From an uncultured Oscillospiraceae bacterium (GTDB lineage Bacteria; Bacillota; Clostridia; Oscillospirales; Oscillospiraceae): a stretch of 35,731 nucleotides of DNA. Below are positions 28,781 through 35,731 of this stretch, piece after piece. Position 1 is the stretch's first letter; each line of letters begins with the position of its first letter. Made by a program: the position numbers and the translations under genes. A model generated the notes under the pieces. The model was not told where the DNA came from and did not search any database. It saw nothing but the letters and a program-made list of their open reading frames with translations. The stretch is taken from the NCBI GenBank assembly GCA_934561175.1, contig CAKTFW010000013.1, positions 1 to 35,731 on the forward strand, read 5' to 3'.

Positions 28781-29617
28781 TTACTTTGCATTTCTGTGCT
28801 TGACGATGAACTTCTCAGTCTTGTTCTTCGTCTTGCGAGTCTTGAGACCCATCGCAGGCTTGCCCCACGGGGTCATAGGACCAGGATGTCCAACCGGGCT
28901 CTTGCCTTCGCCGCCGCCGTGCGGATGGTCATTCGGGTTCATAACAGAACCACGAACCGTCGGACGCCAACCCATGTGGCGCTTACGGCCAGCCTTACCA
29001 ATGTGGACATTCTCATGTTCAATGTTGCCAACCTGGCCAATGCAGGCACGGCAATTCATGCGAATATAGCGGGTCTCGCCGGAAGGCAGACGAACCTGTG
29101 CAAGCTCGCCGTCCTTCGCCATCAGCTGTGCGGAAACGCCAGCAGAGCGAACCAGCTGTGCGCCGCGACCCGGATTCAGCTCAATATTGTGGATAATCGT
29201 ACCAACCGGAATTGCAGAAATCGGCAGGCAGTTGCCCGGCTTAATATCCGCATTCTCAGAAGAGACAACAACGCTGCCAGCCGCAAGGCCAACCGGGGCC
29301 AGAATGTAAGCCAGCGTGCCATCCTCATATTTAATCAGTGCGATATATGCGGAACGGTTCGGATCGTACTCCAGGCGGAGGACAGTGGCCGGCATATCGA
29401 CCTTGTCGCGCTTGAAATCAATCACGCGGTACTTGCGCTTGTTGCCGCCGCCGCGATGGCGGACGGTGATGCGGCCATAGCTGTTACGGCCCGCATTTTT
29501 CTTAGCAGGCTCAAGCAGGCTGCGCTCCGGCTTTGCCTTCTTATCAACGCCCTCAAAACCGGAAACAGTCATGTTTCTGCGGGACGGCGTATAAGGCTTA
29601 AAAGTTTTAATCGCCAT
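28781..29617 (-). CDS. rplB: 50S ribosomal protein L2
   Basis: 278 aa, a core 23S rRNA-binding protein near the peptidyl-transferase centre. MAIKTFKPYTPSRRNMT start; GRITVRHRGGGNKRKYRVIDF; and the C-terminal PNDHPHGGGEGKSPVG loop with the functionally important histidine. Length is usual (274-279). It starts 26 bp after rplW. Confidence 0.98.
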   Translation of the reverse strand: MAIKTFKPYTPSRRNMTVSGFEGVDKKAKPERSLLEPAKKNAGRNSYGRITVRHRGGGNKRKYRVIDFKRDKVDMPATVLRLEYDPNRSAYIALIKYEDGTLAYILAPVGLAAGSVVVSSENADIKPGNCLPISAIPVGTIIHNIELNPGRGAQLVRSAGVSAQLMAKDGELAQVRLPSGETRYIRMNCRACIGQVGNIEHENVHIGKAGRKRHMGWRPTVRGSVMNPNDHPHGGGEGKSPVGHPGPMTPWGKPAMGLKTRKTKNKTEKFIVKHRNAK

Positions 29618-29643
29618 TTTGCGTTACACTCCTTACTTTCCGA

Positions 29644-29940
29644 TCAAACGACGCCTTCGAAGAACTCAATGGTCTTAGAATCGTCCGTCAGCTTCACGAT
29701 CGCTTTTTTCCAGCTGGCGCGGCGGCCCAGCGGGTAACGGCCGGTGCGCTTCTGCTTGCCCTGCATATTCAGGGTGTTGACCTTTGCAACCTTCACATCG
29801 AAGATCTCTTCAACAGCCTTGGCGATTTCCACCTTGTTTGCGTCCTTCGCAACCTCGAAAACATACTTCTTTTCGTCGGCTTCTTCCATGGACTGCTCGG
29901 TGATAATGGGCTTAATCACGATATCGTATGCGGTAGCCAT
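29644..29940 (-). CDS. rplW: 50S ribosomal protein L23
   Basis: 98 aa: YDIVIKPIITEQSMEEADEKKYVFEVA, VAKVNTLNMQGKQKRTGRYPLGRR. L23 surrounds the tunnel exit and docks trigger factor and SRP. The ATG overlaps the rplD stop by one base (TAATG), so the two are translationally coupled. Confidence 0.97.
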   Translation of the reverse strand: MATAYDIVIKPIITEQSMEEADEKKYVFEVAKDANKVEIAKAVEEIFDVKVAKVNTLNMQGKQKRTGRYPLGRRASWKKAIVKLTDDSKTIEFFEGVV

Positions 29941-30563
29941 TATGCGAACACCTCCTCAATCTTGGAAAGAGCTGCCTTGTCAACAACAAGGTTCTTGCAG
30001 TTCAGAATGTCGTAGACATTGATCAGGTTGGCGAAGGTCGTCAAAACGCCCGGCAGATTACGCGCACTCTTGACAATGATCTGATCCGGCTCAGCGGTCA
30101 CGACCATCGTCTTTCCGTCGCACTTAACAGCGCCCAGGAAGTTCTTGAAGTCCTTCGTCTTGATCTGTTCCATCTTCAGATCGTCGATCACAACGATCTC
30201 GCCAGCGTTTGCCTTGGCGCTCAGTGCGCTCTTCAGTGCCAGGCGCTTCACCTTCTTATTGAGGGTGTAGCTGTAATCGCGGGGCTTCGGAGCAAAGACA
30301 ATACCGCCATGCGTCCACTGCGGAGCGCGGGTAGAACCCTGACGCGCATGACCAGTGCCCTTCTGGCGCCACGGCTTGCGGCCGCCGCCAGAAACCTCAG
30401 CACGAGTCAGCGTGCTCTGTGTGCCCTGGCGGCAGTTCGCCAGATGATTCTTAACAGCGTCATGCACAACGGATTCGTTGGGCTCAACGCCGAAGATGGC
30501 CTCGGAAAGCTCGATCTCGCCGACCTGCTCACCTGCCATGTTGTATACAGTAGCCTTAGGCAT
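29940..30563 (-). CDS. rplD: 50S ribosomal protein L4
   Basis: 207 aa. The tunnel loop GGRKPWRQKGTGHARQGSTRAPQWTHGGIVFAPKPRDYSY (in pieces) is intact. L4 is an assembly protein that in E. coli also represses the S10 operon by attenuation at the leader; a terminator-bearing leader is present here (31836-32016), so a similar loop is possible. It is 19 bp after rplC. Confidence 0.97.
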   Translation of the reverse strand: MPKATVYNMAGEQVGEIELSEAIFGVEPNESVVHDAVKNHLANCRQGTQSTLTRAEVSGGGRKPWRQKGTGHARQGSTRAPQWTHGGIVFAPKPRDYSYTLNKKVKRLALKSALSAKANAGEIVVIDDLKMEQIKTKDFKNFLGAVKCDGKTMVVTAEPDQIIVKSARNLPGVLTTFANLINVYDILNCKNLVVDKAALSKIEEVFA

Positions 30564-30582
30564 GATTCAAACTCTCCTTTCC

Positions 30583-31305
30583 TTACTTGTTACGGGCGGA
30601 AGCCTTCTGCGGGTTACGGCCAGAAGCCTTCTGCGGGTTGTTGCTGATTGTGGTATCCGTGTTCTTAATGCGGTTGACCTTTGTGGTGCTCTTAATGCAT
30701 ACAAAGCCGCCCTTCGGGCCCGGAATCGCGCCGCGGACAACGATCATGTTCAGTTCCGGATCAACTTTGACAACATCCAGATTCTGAACCGTGACCTGCT
30801 CAACGCCCATCTGGCCTGCGCCGATGTGGCCCTTGAAGATCCGGCTCGGATCAGAGGACGAGCCCATAGAGCCAGCCTGGCGATGAACCGGGCCGCCGCC
30901 GTGCGTCATCGGGGTGCGCTGTGCGCCGTGGCGCTTCACAGGTCCCTGATAACCATGGCCCTTGCTGATACCAGTGACATCAACTTTGTCGCCAGCCGCA
31001 AAGGTGTCTGCCTTGATCTCGTCGCCGACATTCATGTCAGCAGCTTTTTCAAGGCGGAACTCTTTCAGATACTTCTTCATGCCGGTGCCAGCCTTCTTCA
31101 AATGGCCCAGCTCCGGTTTGGTCAGCTTGGATTCTTTGACATCCTCAAAACCCAGCTGAACAGAGGTATACCCGTCTTTTTCTTCGGTCTTCTTCTGAAC
31201 AACCACGCAGGGGCCGGCCTCAATGACCGTAACCGGAAGCATATGGCCGTCTGCATCAAAGATCTGGGTCATACCCACTTTTTTGCCGATGATGGCTTTT
31301 TCCAT
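30583..31305 (-). CDS. rplC: 50S ribosomal protein L3 with repeated C-terminal tail
   Basis: 240 aa, against about 209 in Bacillus. The conserved body contains MEKAIIGKKVGMTQIFDADGHM, GKGHGYQGPVKRHGAQRTPMTHG (in pieces) and GPKGGFVCIKS. The extra tail of about 30 residues ends in two near-copies of NPQKASGR / NPQKASAR, encoded by a 24-bp direct repeat (30599-30639). The tail is basic and low in complexity, so may touch rRNA. It is 122 bp after rpsJ; that spacer holds a GC-rich hairpin. Confidence 0.97.
   Translation of the reverse strand: MEKAIIGKKVGMTQIFDADGHMLPVTVIEAGPCVVVQKKTEEKDGYTSVQLGFEDVKESKLTKPELGHLKKAGTGMKKYLKEFRLEKAADMNVGDEIKADTFAAGDKVDVTGISKGHGYQGPVKRHGAQRTPMTHGGGPVHRQAGSMGSSSDPSRIFKGHIGAGQMGVEQVTVQNLDVVKVDPELNMIVVRGAIPGPKGGFVCIKSTTKVNRIKNTDTTISNNPQKASGRNPQKASARNK
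30599..30639 (-). repeat. 24-bp tandem repeat at the 3' end of rplC
   Basis: Two copies of GAAGCCTTCTGCGGGTT (plus-strand reading, 30599-30615 and 30623-30639), 24 bp apart, encoding the NPQKAS(G/A)R duplication. The in-frame unit could change copy number by slippage. Confidence 0.8.
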
Positions 31306-31382
31306 TGTATGGTTCCTCCTTATAGGCTATTGGTCGGGAAACATGCCGTGTTGGGTTCGGTATTGGTTTGCCGACATGACCC

Positions 31383-31405
31383 GCCCGCCTCGCAAGTTGG
31401 CGGGC
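31383..31405 (-). other. GC-rich hairpin between rpsJ and rplC
   Basis: GCCCGCC / GGCGGGC (31405-31399 with 31389-31383), 9-base loop, in a 122-bp spacer. No U-tract follows. It may protect or punctuate the rpsJ mRNA. Nothing else recognised in the spacer apart from the rplC ribosome site. Confidence 0.5.
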
Positions 31406-31427
31406 ACAGGGTGCTAACGAATGAGAA

Positions 31428-31739
31428 TTACAGCTTGACTTCGATTTCAACGCCAGCCGGCAGTTCCATGCTCATCAGTGCTTCCACAACCTTCTGGTTG
31501 GGATTCAGCACATCGATCAGGCGCTTGTGTGTGCGGCGCTCAAACTGTTCGCGGCTATCCTTATATTTATGAACAGCGCGCAGGATGGTAACGACCTCTT
31601 TCTTGGTCGGCAGGGGGATCGGGCCGGACACGGTAGCGCCGTTGCGCTTCGCAGTCTCGACGATTTTCTCCGCACTCTGGTCGATCAGCTGGTGATCATA
31701 GGCCTTCAGGCGGATGCGGATCATTTCTTTCTGTGCCAT
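31428..31739 (-). CDS. rpsJ: 30S ribosomal protein S10 (NusE)
   Basis: 103 aa: MAQKEMIRIRLKAYDHQLIDQSAEKIVETAKR and SGPIPLPTKKEVVTILRAVHKYKDSREQFE with HKRLIDV, all standard. S10 is a 30S head protein and, as NusE, joins NusB in antitermination. First gene of the S10-spc-alpha block, with AAGGAGG 10 nt upstream and a leader of about 275 nt holding an attenuator-like terminator. Confidence 0.98.
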   Translation of the reverse strand: MAQKEMIRIRLKAYDHQLIDQSAEKIVETAKRNGATVSGPIPLPTKKEVVTILRAVHKYKDSREQFERRTHKRLIDVLNPNQKVVEALMSMELPAGVEIEVKL

Positions 31740-31743
31740 GGTG

Positions 31744-32022
31744 ATTGTTTCCTCCTTGATTCGTACTCAGTACATGGTTCTGGGTACGGCTGAAAGGCTG
31801 TACGCGCATCCGTGCGTATCATTCTGCGCACATGGAAAAAGGCCGGACAACTCCGGCCGTTTTGCCTGCCGCAGCGATCTACGCGGCGAACAGCATTTCA
31901 CAGCCGCCCGATTCTGCAGTACCGTGGTACTGCCGGACATACTCCCCGCAAGTTACCGGCTCTCGCCGCAATCTCCCGGTTCATCGCAATAGGCGCAGCT
32001 CTCCCAGAGAACGCGCTTGATT
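31744..32022 (-). promoter_or_regulatory. Structured 5' leader of the S10 operon
   Basis: This 275-nt leader fills most of the 415-bp gap upstream of rpsJ. No tRNA-like or T-box element is recognised. Visible hairpins include GCAGTACC/GGTACTGC (about 31918-31935), GCGGC/GCCGC around 31887-31906, and an intrinsic terminator at 31836-31858. TCCGGC at about 31935-31940 and GCCGG at about 31957-31962 can each pair with one arm of that terminator, giving antitermination alternatives. The rest of the gap (32052-32154) holds only the promoter and the end of the preceding gene. Confidence 0.6.
31836..31858 (-). terminator. Attenuator-like intrinsic terminator in the S10 leader
   Basis: GGCCGGA GTTG TCCGGCC (31858-31841) followed by TTTTT (31840-31836), preceded by AAAA. 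It lies about 160 nt after the predicted start and about 100 nt before rpsJ, so it must be read through to express the whole block. Confidence 0.8.
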
Positions 32023-32051
32023 ATAATACAAGAGATCCCGCCTCCTGTCAA
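32023..32051 (-). promoter_or_regulatory. Sigma-A promoter of the S10-spc-alpha block
   Basis: Perfect -35 TTGACA (32051-32046), 17-bp spacer, -10 TATTAT (32028-32023); an overlapping TATAAT lies 3 bp further. This is the only clear strong promoter seen ahead of the 32-gene block. Confidence 0.82.
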
Positions 32052-32154
32052 GGGGGATTTTGAAATATTTCATAGTTTCTGCAGGAAGTCTGGCGCAGTA
32101 TTACTGCTTGTCATACCGCCATATGACAGATATGGCAGCGTTCCTCAAATTCCA

Positions 32155-33189
32155 TCACGGGGAATAAACAATTCTTCCAAAGGTTCTAGGGGCCATCTGT
32201 ACGCCGCGTTCAAATTCTTCCAATGGCATTACCGCACCAACAAACCGGCGTAGATCCACCTTCCCACTTGCCACCAGCTCTTTTGCAAGTTCCCAGGTCT
32301 CAAACATTCTTCGTCCAAAAATCCCGGTAATTGTCAATTCTTTATTCATGACGCGGTAGGAATAATTCGGGATTACAACATCCTCATTATAATTTCCCAC
32401 GCAGACCAACCGGCCAGCCGGCGCCAGCGCATCAATTCCAAGATTCAAGAAACGCACCACCCCCGTCATTTCAAGCACACGATCCACACCGTGTCCATCT
32501 GTCATATTTTGCACTTCCGCCAGTACATCCTGCCTCTTGCTGTTAATGCCATAGTCTGCGCCCAATTCCTTGGCCATCCGCAGCTTTGTGTCGTCCGTGC
32601 TGACCGCTATCAGCCGCGTTACTCCCAGATTTCGCGCAACCGCTAGTGCCATCATGCCAATGGTACCAAGCCCTACAATCATCAGTGTTTTCCCCGCCGC
32701 CTCTGCCTGCTGTACCGCATGAACCGCTACACCAAATGGCTCCATCAGTGCGCCGCATTCCGGTTCCGTGTCCTGCGGCATTTTCACAGCAGCCACCGCT
32801 GGAAGATTGATATATTCCGCAAAGCAGCCGGGATGCGTGCGTCCCAATACCAGCATCGCATTGTCGCAGATGTGTGGATTTCCGGTAATGCAGGTATGGC
32901 AATAGCCGCATGGTACATGACTGTCGCTGGAAATGCGATCACCTGCCGTGAAACCAGAAACGCCCATTCCCACCGCTACCACTTCACCGAAAAATTCATG
33001 CCCCATAATCCACGGCATCTTCAATTTTTGCGCAGCAACAGATGGCGTGTAGTGATAAACATCCAGGTCCGAATGGCAAAGTGCCGTCGCAAGCACGCGT
33101 ACCAGCAGATGCCCTTCTGTCACTTCGGGTCGTTCGATTGTTCGCAATTCCGCGCCTTCTGTCGGCGCCGTCTTGAATACCGCGCGCAT
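32155..33189 (-). CDS. Zinc-dependent medium-chain dehydrogenase, L-threonine 3-dehydrogenase-like
   Basis: 344 aa. Catalytic zinc ligands C38, H64, E65 (GHEFFGE) and structural zinc C94, C97, C100, C108 are all present. The Rossmann motif is GLGTIGMMALAVA (usual GxGxxG). PGCFAEY, PFGVAVHA and GIFGRRMFETWELAKELVASG closely resemble E. coli threonine dehydrogenase, which oxidises L-threonine to 2-amino-3-ketobutyrate with NAD. A sorbitol/polyol-type dehydrogenase remains possible; no kbl (the usual partner) is adjacent. Own promoter at 33236-33264. No U-rich terminator follows, only a small inverted repeat at about 32109-32138. Confidence 0.8.
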   Translation of the reverse strand: MRAVFKTAPTEGAELRTIERPEVTEGHLLVRVLATALCHSDLDVYHYTPSVAAQKLKMPWIMGHEFFGEVVAVGMGVSGFTAGDRISSDSHVPCGYCHTCITGNPHICDNAMLVLGRTHPGCFAEYINLPAVAAVKMPQDTEPECGALMEPFGVAVHAVQQAEAAGKTLMIVGLGTIGMMALAVARNLGVTRLIAVSTDDTKLRMAKELGADYGINSKRQDVLAEVQNMTDGHGVDRVLEMTGVVRFLNLGIDALAPAGRLVCVGNYNEDVVIPNYSYRVMNKELTITGIFGRRMFETWELAKELVASGKVDLRRFVGAVMPLEEFERGVQMAPRTFGRIVYSP

Positions 33190-33235
33190 TGTCGCTCCCC
33201 CTTATTTCATGATTTAATATTTATTTAACATTTTG

Positions 33236-33264
33236 ATCATAGCATAGATTCGTGCATAATGCAA
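33236..33264 (-). promoter_or_regulatory. Sigma-A promoter of the Tdh-like gene
   Basis: -35 TTGCAT (33264-33259), 17-bp spacer, -10 TATGAT (33241-33236) with TGC extension; an AT-rich leader of about 45 nt leads to AAGGGGG. Confidence 0.7.
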
Positions 33265-33275
33265 TCTCCAATCGT

Positions 33276-33317
33276 AAAAAAGGGCGGCGGAACGCATGGT
33301 GTTCCGCCGCCCTTTTT
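33276..33317 (-). terminator. Terminator after proS
   Basis: A 17-bp perfect stem centred on GGGCGGCGGAAC / GTTCCGCCGCCC (33277-33293 with 33301-33317) with A-run and T-run flanks. It insulates proS from the Tdh-like gene. Confidence 0.88.
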
Positions 33318-33343
33318 CACTATATCTAATTGTACGAATCTTT

Positions 33344-34780
33344 TTAGTATGCGACGCCCCAATAAATCATTTTCTTTGCCGGTTTTCCACAAATGGGGCA
33401 GGTATCGCCTAAATGCTCCTGCGCAAACGGAATGCAGCGTGAAGACATTCCCGCCTCTTCCTTCATTTTAAGCTCACAATCCAGCTCGCCGCACCACATC
33501 GTCTTGATGAAGCCGCCCTTCTCCTCCTGGATTTGCTTCGCTTCTTCTAGTGAATACGCCGCAAACGAGTGATCCTGAAGATTCTTCAGTGCTTTCTGGT
33601 ACATCCCATCCTGTACCGCATCCAGCTGCGCCTGCGCAGCAGCTGCAACATCCGCCAAGGGTGTTGGTACTTTTTCGCCATCATTCCGGCGAACCAGAAC
33701 GCACTGTCCATTCTCAATATCCTTCGGACCAACTTCCAATCGCAGCGGAACGCCTTTCATTTCATACTGTGCAAATTTCCAGCCCGGACTCTGTTCAGAA
33801 TCGTCCAGCTTTACCCGCAAACCAGCAGCCTTCAGCGTTTGTGTAAGCTCCTCCGCCTTTTCCAACACACCAGCTTTGTGTGCCGCAATCGGAATCACCA
33901 CAACCTGAACCGGCGCCACCTTCGGTGGCAGGACCAAACCGTTATTATCACCATGCGTCATAATAATGCCGCCGATGATCCGCGTAGACAGTCCCCACGA
34001 AGTCTCATAGGGATTTTGCTGCGTATTGTCCTTATCGGTAAAATTAATATTAAACGCCTTGGCAAAGCCGTTGCCGAAGTAGTGAGAGGTACCGGACTGC
34101 AGCGCCTTGTGGTCGTGCATCATACATTCAACCGTGTAGGTATCTTCCGCGCCCGCAAACTTTTCCTTGTCTGTTTTCACACCACGGATAACTGGCATCG
34201 CCAGATAGTTTTCGCAGCAGTCTGCATAAACTTCCAGCATCTGCTTTGTCTCCGCGATTGCTTCCTCTGCCGTGGCATGGATCGTGTGGCCTTCCTGCCA
34301 GAGGAACTCACGGCCACGCAGGAATGGGCGGGTGGTTTTTTCCCAGCGCATTACGCTGCACCACTGGTTATATTTTTTCGGCAAATCCCGCCAGGAGTGC
34401 ACCACATGGCTCCAATGGTCACAGAACAATGTCTCCGAAGTTGGGCGAACACACAGCCGTTCTTCCAGCTTTTCGCTGCCGCCCAGCGTCACCCATGCGC
34501 ACTCCGGGGCAAAGCCCTCTACATGATCTTTTTCTTTCTGCAGCAGACTTTCCGGAATCAGCATCGGCATTGAAACATTTTCATGGCCCAGATCTTTGAA
34601 CTTTTTGTCCAAAATCGACTGAATATTCTCCCAGATCGCGTAGCCGTATGGGCGCAGGATATACATTCCTTTCACGCCGGAATAATCAATCAACTCCGCC
34701 TTGGTCACAACATCTGTAAACCACTGGGCAAAATCGACCTCCATGTCGGTAATATGCTCCACATTTTTTTCTTTTGCCAC
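33344..34780 (-). CDS. proS: Proline--tRNA ligase, type 3 (archaeal/eukaryote-like)
   Basis: 478 aa, the ProRS form without the editing insertion, with a C-terminal zinc-like domain (CGELDCELK..MSSRC..CPICGKP) ending in the conserved tyrosine. Class II motifs: VRPTSETLFCDHW, FLRGREFLWQEGHT (motif 2 region) and WGLSTRIIGGIIMTHGD (motif 3). Start GTG 34780, with AAAGGA about 11 nt upstream; no closer ATG. It is monocistronic, with TTGACA-led promoter upstream and strong terminator downstream. Confidence 0.96.
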   Translation of the reverse strand: MAKEKNVEHITDMEVDFAQWFTDVVTKAELIDYSGVKGMYILRPYGYAIWENIQSILDKKFKDLGHENVSMPMLIPESLLQKEKDHVEGFAPECAWVTLGGSEKLEERLCVRPTSETLFCDHWSHVVHSWRDLPKKYNQWCSVMRWEKTTRPFLRGREFLWQEGHTIHATAEEAIAETKQMLEVYADCCENYLAMPVIRGVKTDKEKFAGAEDTYTVECMMHDHKALQSGTSHYFGNGFAKAFNINFTDKDNTQQNPYETSWGLSTRIIGGIIMTHGDNNGLVLPPKVAPVQVVVIPIAAHKAGVLEKAEELTQTLKAAGLRVKLDDSEQSPGWKFAQYEMKGVPLRLEVGPKDIENGQCVLVRRNDGEKVPTPLADVAAAAQAQLDAVQDGMYQKALKNLQDHSFAAYSLEEAKQIQEEKGGFIKTMWCGELDCELKMKEEAGMSSRCIPFAQEHLGDTCPICGKPAKKMIYWGVAY

Positions 34781-34822
34781 CGTTATCTCAATCCTTTCGG
34801 CGCGTACTTCATCTTCTGAATA

Positions 34823-34851
34823 AGACTACTTTATTTTATCACAGCTGTCAA
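34823..34851 (-). promoter_or_regulatory. Probable promoter of proS
   Basis: Perfect -35 TTGACA (34851-34846), 17-bp spacer, weak -10 TAGTCT (34828-34823). Confidence 0.5.
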
Positions 34852-34899
34852 TCCCATGCATAGGATGAATTACCGTTTCGATAAAAGGAGAATCCGATT

Positions 34900-35199
34900 A
34901 TGAGCAGTTGTCTGAAGTTTTTTATCAAAGCTGTTTCCGGCGAGCGCGTTGAAACCGCGTTAACCATCTCGGAGGAGCATCGCAGTGCGATTGCCGGCAC
35001 TGTCCGTGCAGTGGACGGGACCCCACTCTCCGGCGCACTACTGCTTTTGTACGACACCGATCCTCAGCAAATTTTACAGCAGGCCTTTTCAGATGAGGAT
35101 GGCGCTTTTCAATTTGGTCCCTTAGAGCCGGATCGCCTGTACTGTATCCGGGTCAGCTATGCCAATACCCCGGCGCGCGCACTCGAAATCACCATCTAA
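34900..35199 (+). CDS. Small protein with carboxypeptidase-regulatory-like beta-sandwich pattern
   Basis: 99 aa, no signal peptide. Residues about 28-99 (IAGTVRAVDGTPLSGALLLLYD ... AFSDEDGAFQFGPLEPDRLYCIRVSYA) follow the CarboxypepD_reg/CNA-B-like pattern: a G-x-V strand, 'G.PL.GA.V.L', 'T/SDEDG.F.F..L..G..Y.I.V'. Such domains are usually extracellular; lack of a signal makes the setting odd. AAAGGAG is 9 nt before the ATG. The following small gene starts 17 bp later, so the two form an operon. Function unknown. Confidence 0.78.
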   Translation: MSSCLKFFIKAVSGERVETALTISEEHRSAIAGTVRAVDGTPLSGALLLLYDTDPQQILQQAFSDEDGAFQFGPLEPDRLYCIRVSYANTPARALEITI

Positions 35200-35215
35200 G
35201 GAAGGAGGCTGCTCC

Positions 35216-35374
35216 ATGGTCTATCGCATCACGCTTCCGCCGGAAGCCGCCCAATTTTATGAGTCCATCGCACAAGCTGCCAGCCGTACGCCGGAGCAGG
35301 TTCTCGCCGACGCGCTCTATCGTCTTGCCGGAGAACTGTCGCTGGAAGCACTCCACAAAAACCGGAGAGAATAA
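35216..35374 (+). CDS. Small ribbon-helix-helix-like protein, unknown function
   Basis: 52 aa: VYRITLPPEAAQFYESIAQAA then RTPEQVLADALYRLAGEL. The strand-helix-helix pattern (short strand RITLPPE, helix, turn with TPEQV, helix) resembles CopG/RHH DNA-binding proteins or small antitoxins, but no toxin lies beside it. GAAGGAGG is 7 nt before ATG 35216; the frame is open 19 codons further back but overlaps the previous gene. It may be a regulator of its small operon; this is inference. Confidence 0.68.
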   Translation: MVYRITLPPEAAQFYESIAQAASRTPEQVLADALYRLAGELSLEALHKNRRE

Positions 35375-35404
35375 TTGCGTTTTTGTATATTCTTGCGATA
35401 TAAT
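35375..35404 (+). promoter_or_regulatory. Probable promoter near the right edge
   Basis: -35 TTGCGT (35375-35380), 18-bp spacer, -10 TATAAT (35399-35404), directly after the 52-aa gene. It points to the right, toward sequence that includes a short ORF and the window end. Confidence 0.6.
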
Positions 35405-35434
35405 GTGTTTTATCGTATAAATCGAGCACATAAA

Positions 35435-35490
35435 GTAATATTGAAGAAAAGTTCAGGAAACAGGTTCTAAAATGAAAATCGCACTTTTCT
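35435..35490 (+). repeat. Inverted repeats in the right-edge leader
   Basis: GAAGAAAAGT and ACTTTTCTTC form a perfect 10-bp inverted repeat about 30 nt apart; TTCAGGAA and TTCCTGAA form an overlapping 8-bp alternative. They lie between the promoter at 35399 and the ribosome site at about 35503. Two mutually exclusive stems suggest a regulated leader. Confidence 0.5.
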
Positions 35491-35518
35491 TCCTGAAAAT
35501 AAAGGAGAAGAAGAATCG

Positions 35519-35593
35519 ATGAAATTGGGTATCGTCGAAAGCGAGCCTGTTTCTATAATTCTCCGCAAACGCACAAATGCCGATAAAGCTTGA
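35519..35593 (+). CDS. Possible short ORF (24 aa), unknown
   Basis: MKLGIVESEPVSIILRKRTN then ADKA and stop. AAAGGAGAAG lies about 10 nt upstream of the ATG. No family recognised. It could be a leader peptide for a gene beyond the window, the intact start of a frameshifted gene, or chance. The remaining 138 bp to the edge (35594-35731) show ATGGCGTA direct repeats within a CTACGC/GCGTAG inverted repeat, but no gene. Confidence 0.35.
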   Translation: MKLGIVESEPVSIILRKRTNADKA

Positions 35594-35731
35594 TAGGACA
35601 GGTATTTTCGGATGAAGTCAAAACATATATGTTCCTATTACCCTACGCATCTCCACGCAGAAATGGCGTAAAAATGGCGTAGAGGAACCGGCGATACGCA
35701 GTTGCGAAAATCGCCTGCTGCAACATTACTA

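Noticed and set aside
35159..35215. Upstream extension of the 52-aa RHH-like protein
   Set aside because: It overlaps the preceding gene and lies before the GAAGGAGG site; ATG 35216 is well spaced.

Overview
The window reads as chromosomal core sequence from an endospore-forming, anaerobic member of the Clostridia, probably Oscillospirales (Ruminococcaceae or Butyricicoccaceae-like). The basis is as follows: low-GC-Gram-positive gene orders (trmN6-rsmI next to a convergent abrB; S10-spc-alpha ribosomal block with adk, map, a KOW protein and infA), sporulation genes (spmA, spmB, spoVAC), zinc-type S14, L36 and L24, a 2[4Fe-4S] ferredoxin, strong AGGAGG ribosome sites and consensus sigma-A promoters. 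The genus is inference. No mobile element, CRISPR array, tRNA or rRNA was seen.

Layout. 1-3.5 kb, minus strand: the start of rsmH (runs off the left edge), mraZ with its own promoter and MraZ boxes, and a ClpC-type ATPase. 3.6-8.8 kb, plus strand: ferredoxin, trmN6-like methyltransferase, rsmI, spmA-spmB and argS, with abrB on the minus strand. 8.9-11.2 kb, minus: ddl-murI-DUF1934 (peptidoglycan precursor genes). 11.4-12.2 kb: two small unknown genes. 12.3-15.5 kb: a sulfur island, metY and cysK (minus) divergent from an Rrf2-family regulator (plus). 15.6-16.1 kb: spoVAC. 16.1-31.7 kb, minus: the complete S10-spc-alpha ribosomal protein block, 32 genes from rpsJ to rplQ, with a structured leader at 31.75-32.05 kb. 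32.1-34.8 kb, minus: a threonine-dehydrogenase-like enzyme and prolyl-tRNA synthetase. 34.9-35.4 kb, plus: a two-gene cassette of unknown function. 35.4 kb to the end: a promoter, inverted repeats and a possible very short ORF.

The most interesting region is the sulfur island. Both metY and cysK have 5' leaders that encode short peptides not previously obvious as genes: 42 aa before metY, ending in ICCRL, and 20 aa before cysK, ending in RCCGKV. Each carries a tandem Cys-Cys just before its stop codon. In the metY leader the sequence straddling the peptide stop codon is complementary to the metY Shine-Dalgarno, and an alternative 14-bp helix can capture the same segment. This looks like a cysteine-tRNA-sensing translational attenuator, used where many Firmicutes have a T-box or S-box. 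The two promoters also share a 20/23-identical element over the -35 box, a likely operator for the adjacent Rrf2 regulator.

A second unusual arrangement lies between rplQ and spoVAC. A sigma-G/F-like promoter sits inside the intrinsic terminator of the ribosomal block, and the spoVAC ribosome site is one arm of that terminator hairpin. Read-through from the highly expressed ribosomal operon would therefore carry a masked ribosome site, while a forespore transcript would expose it.
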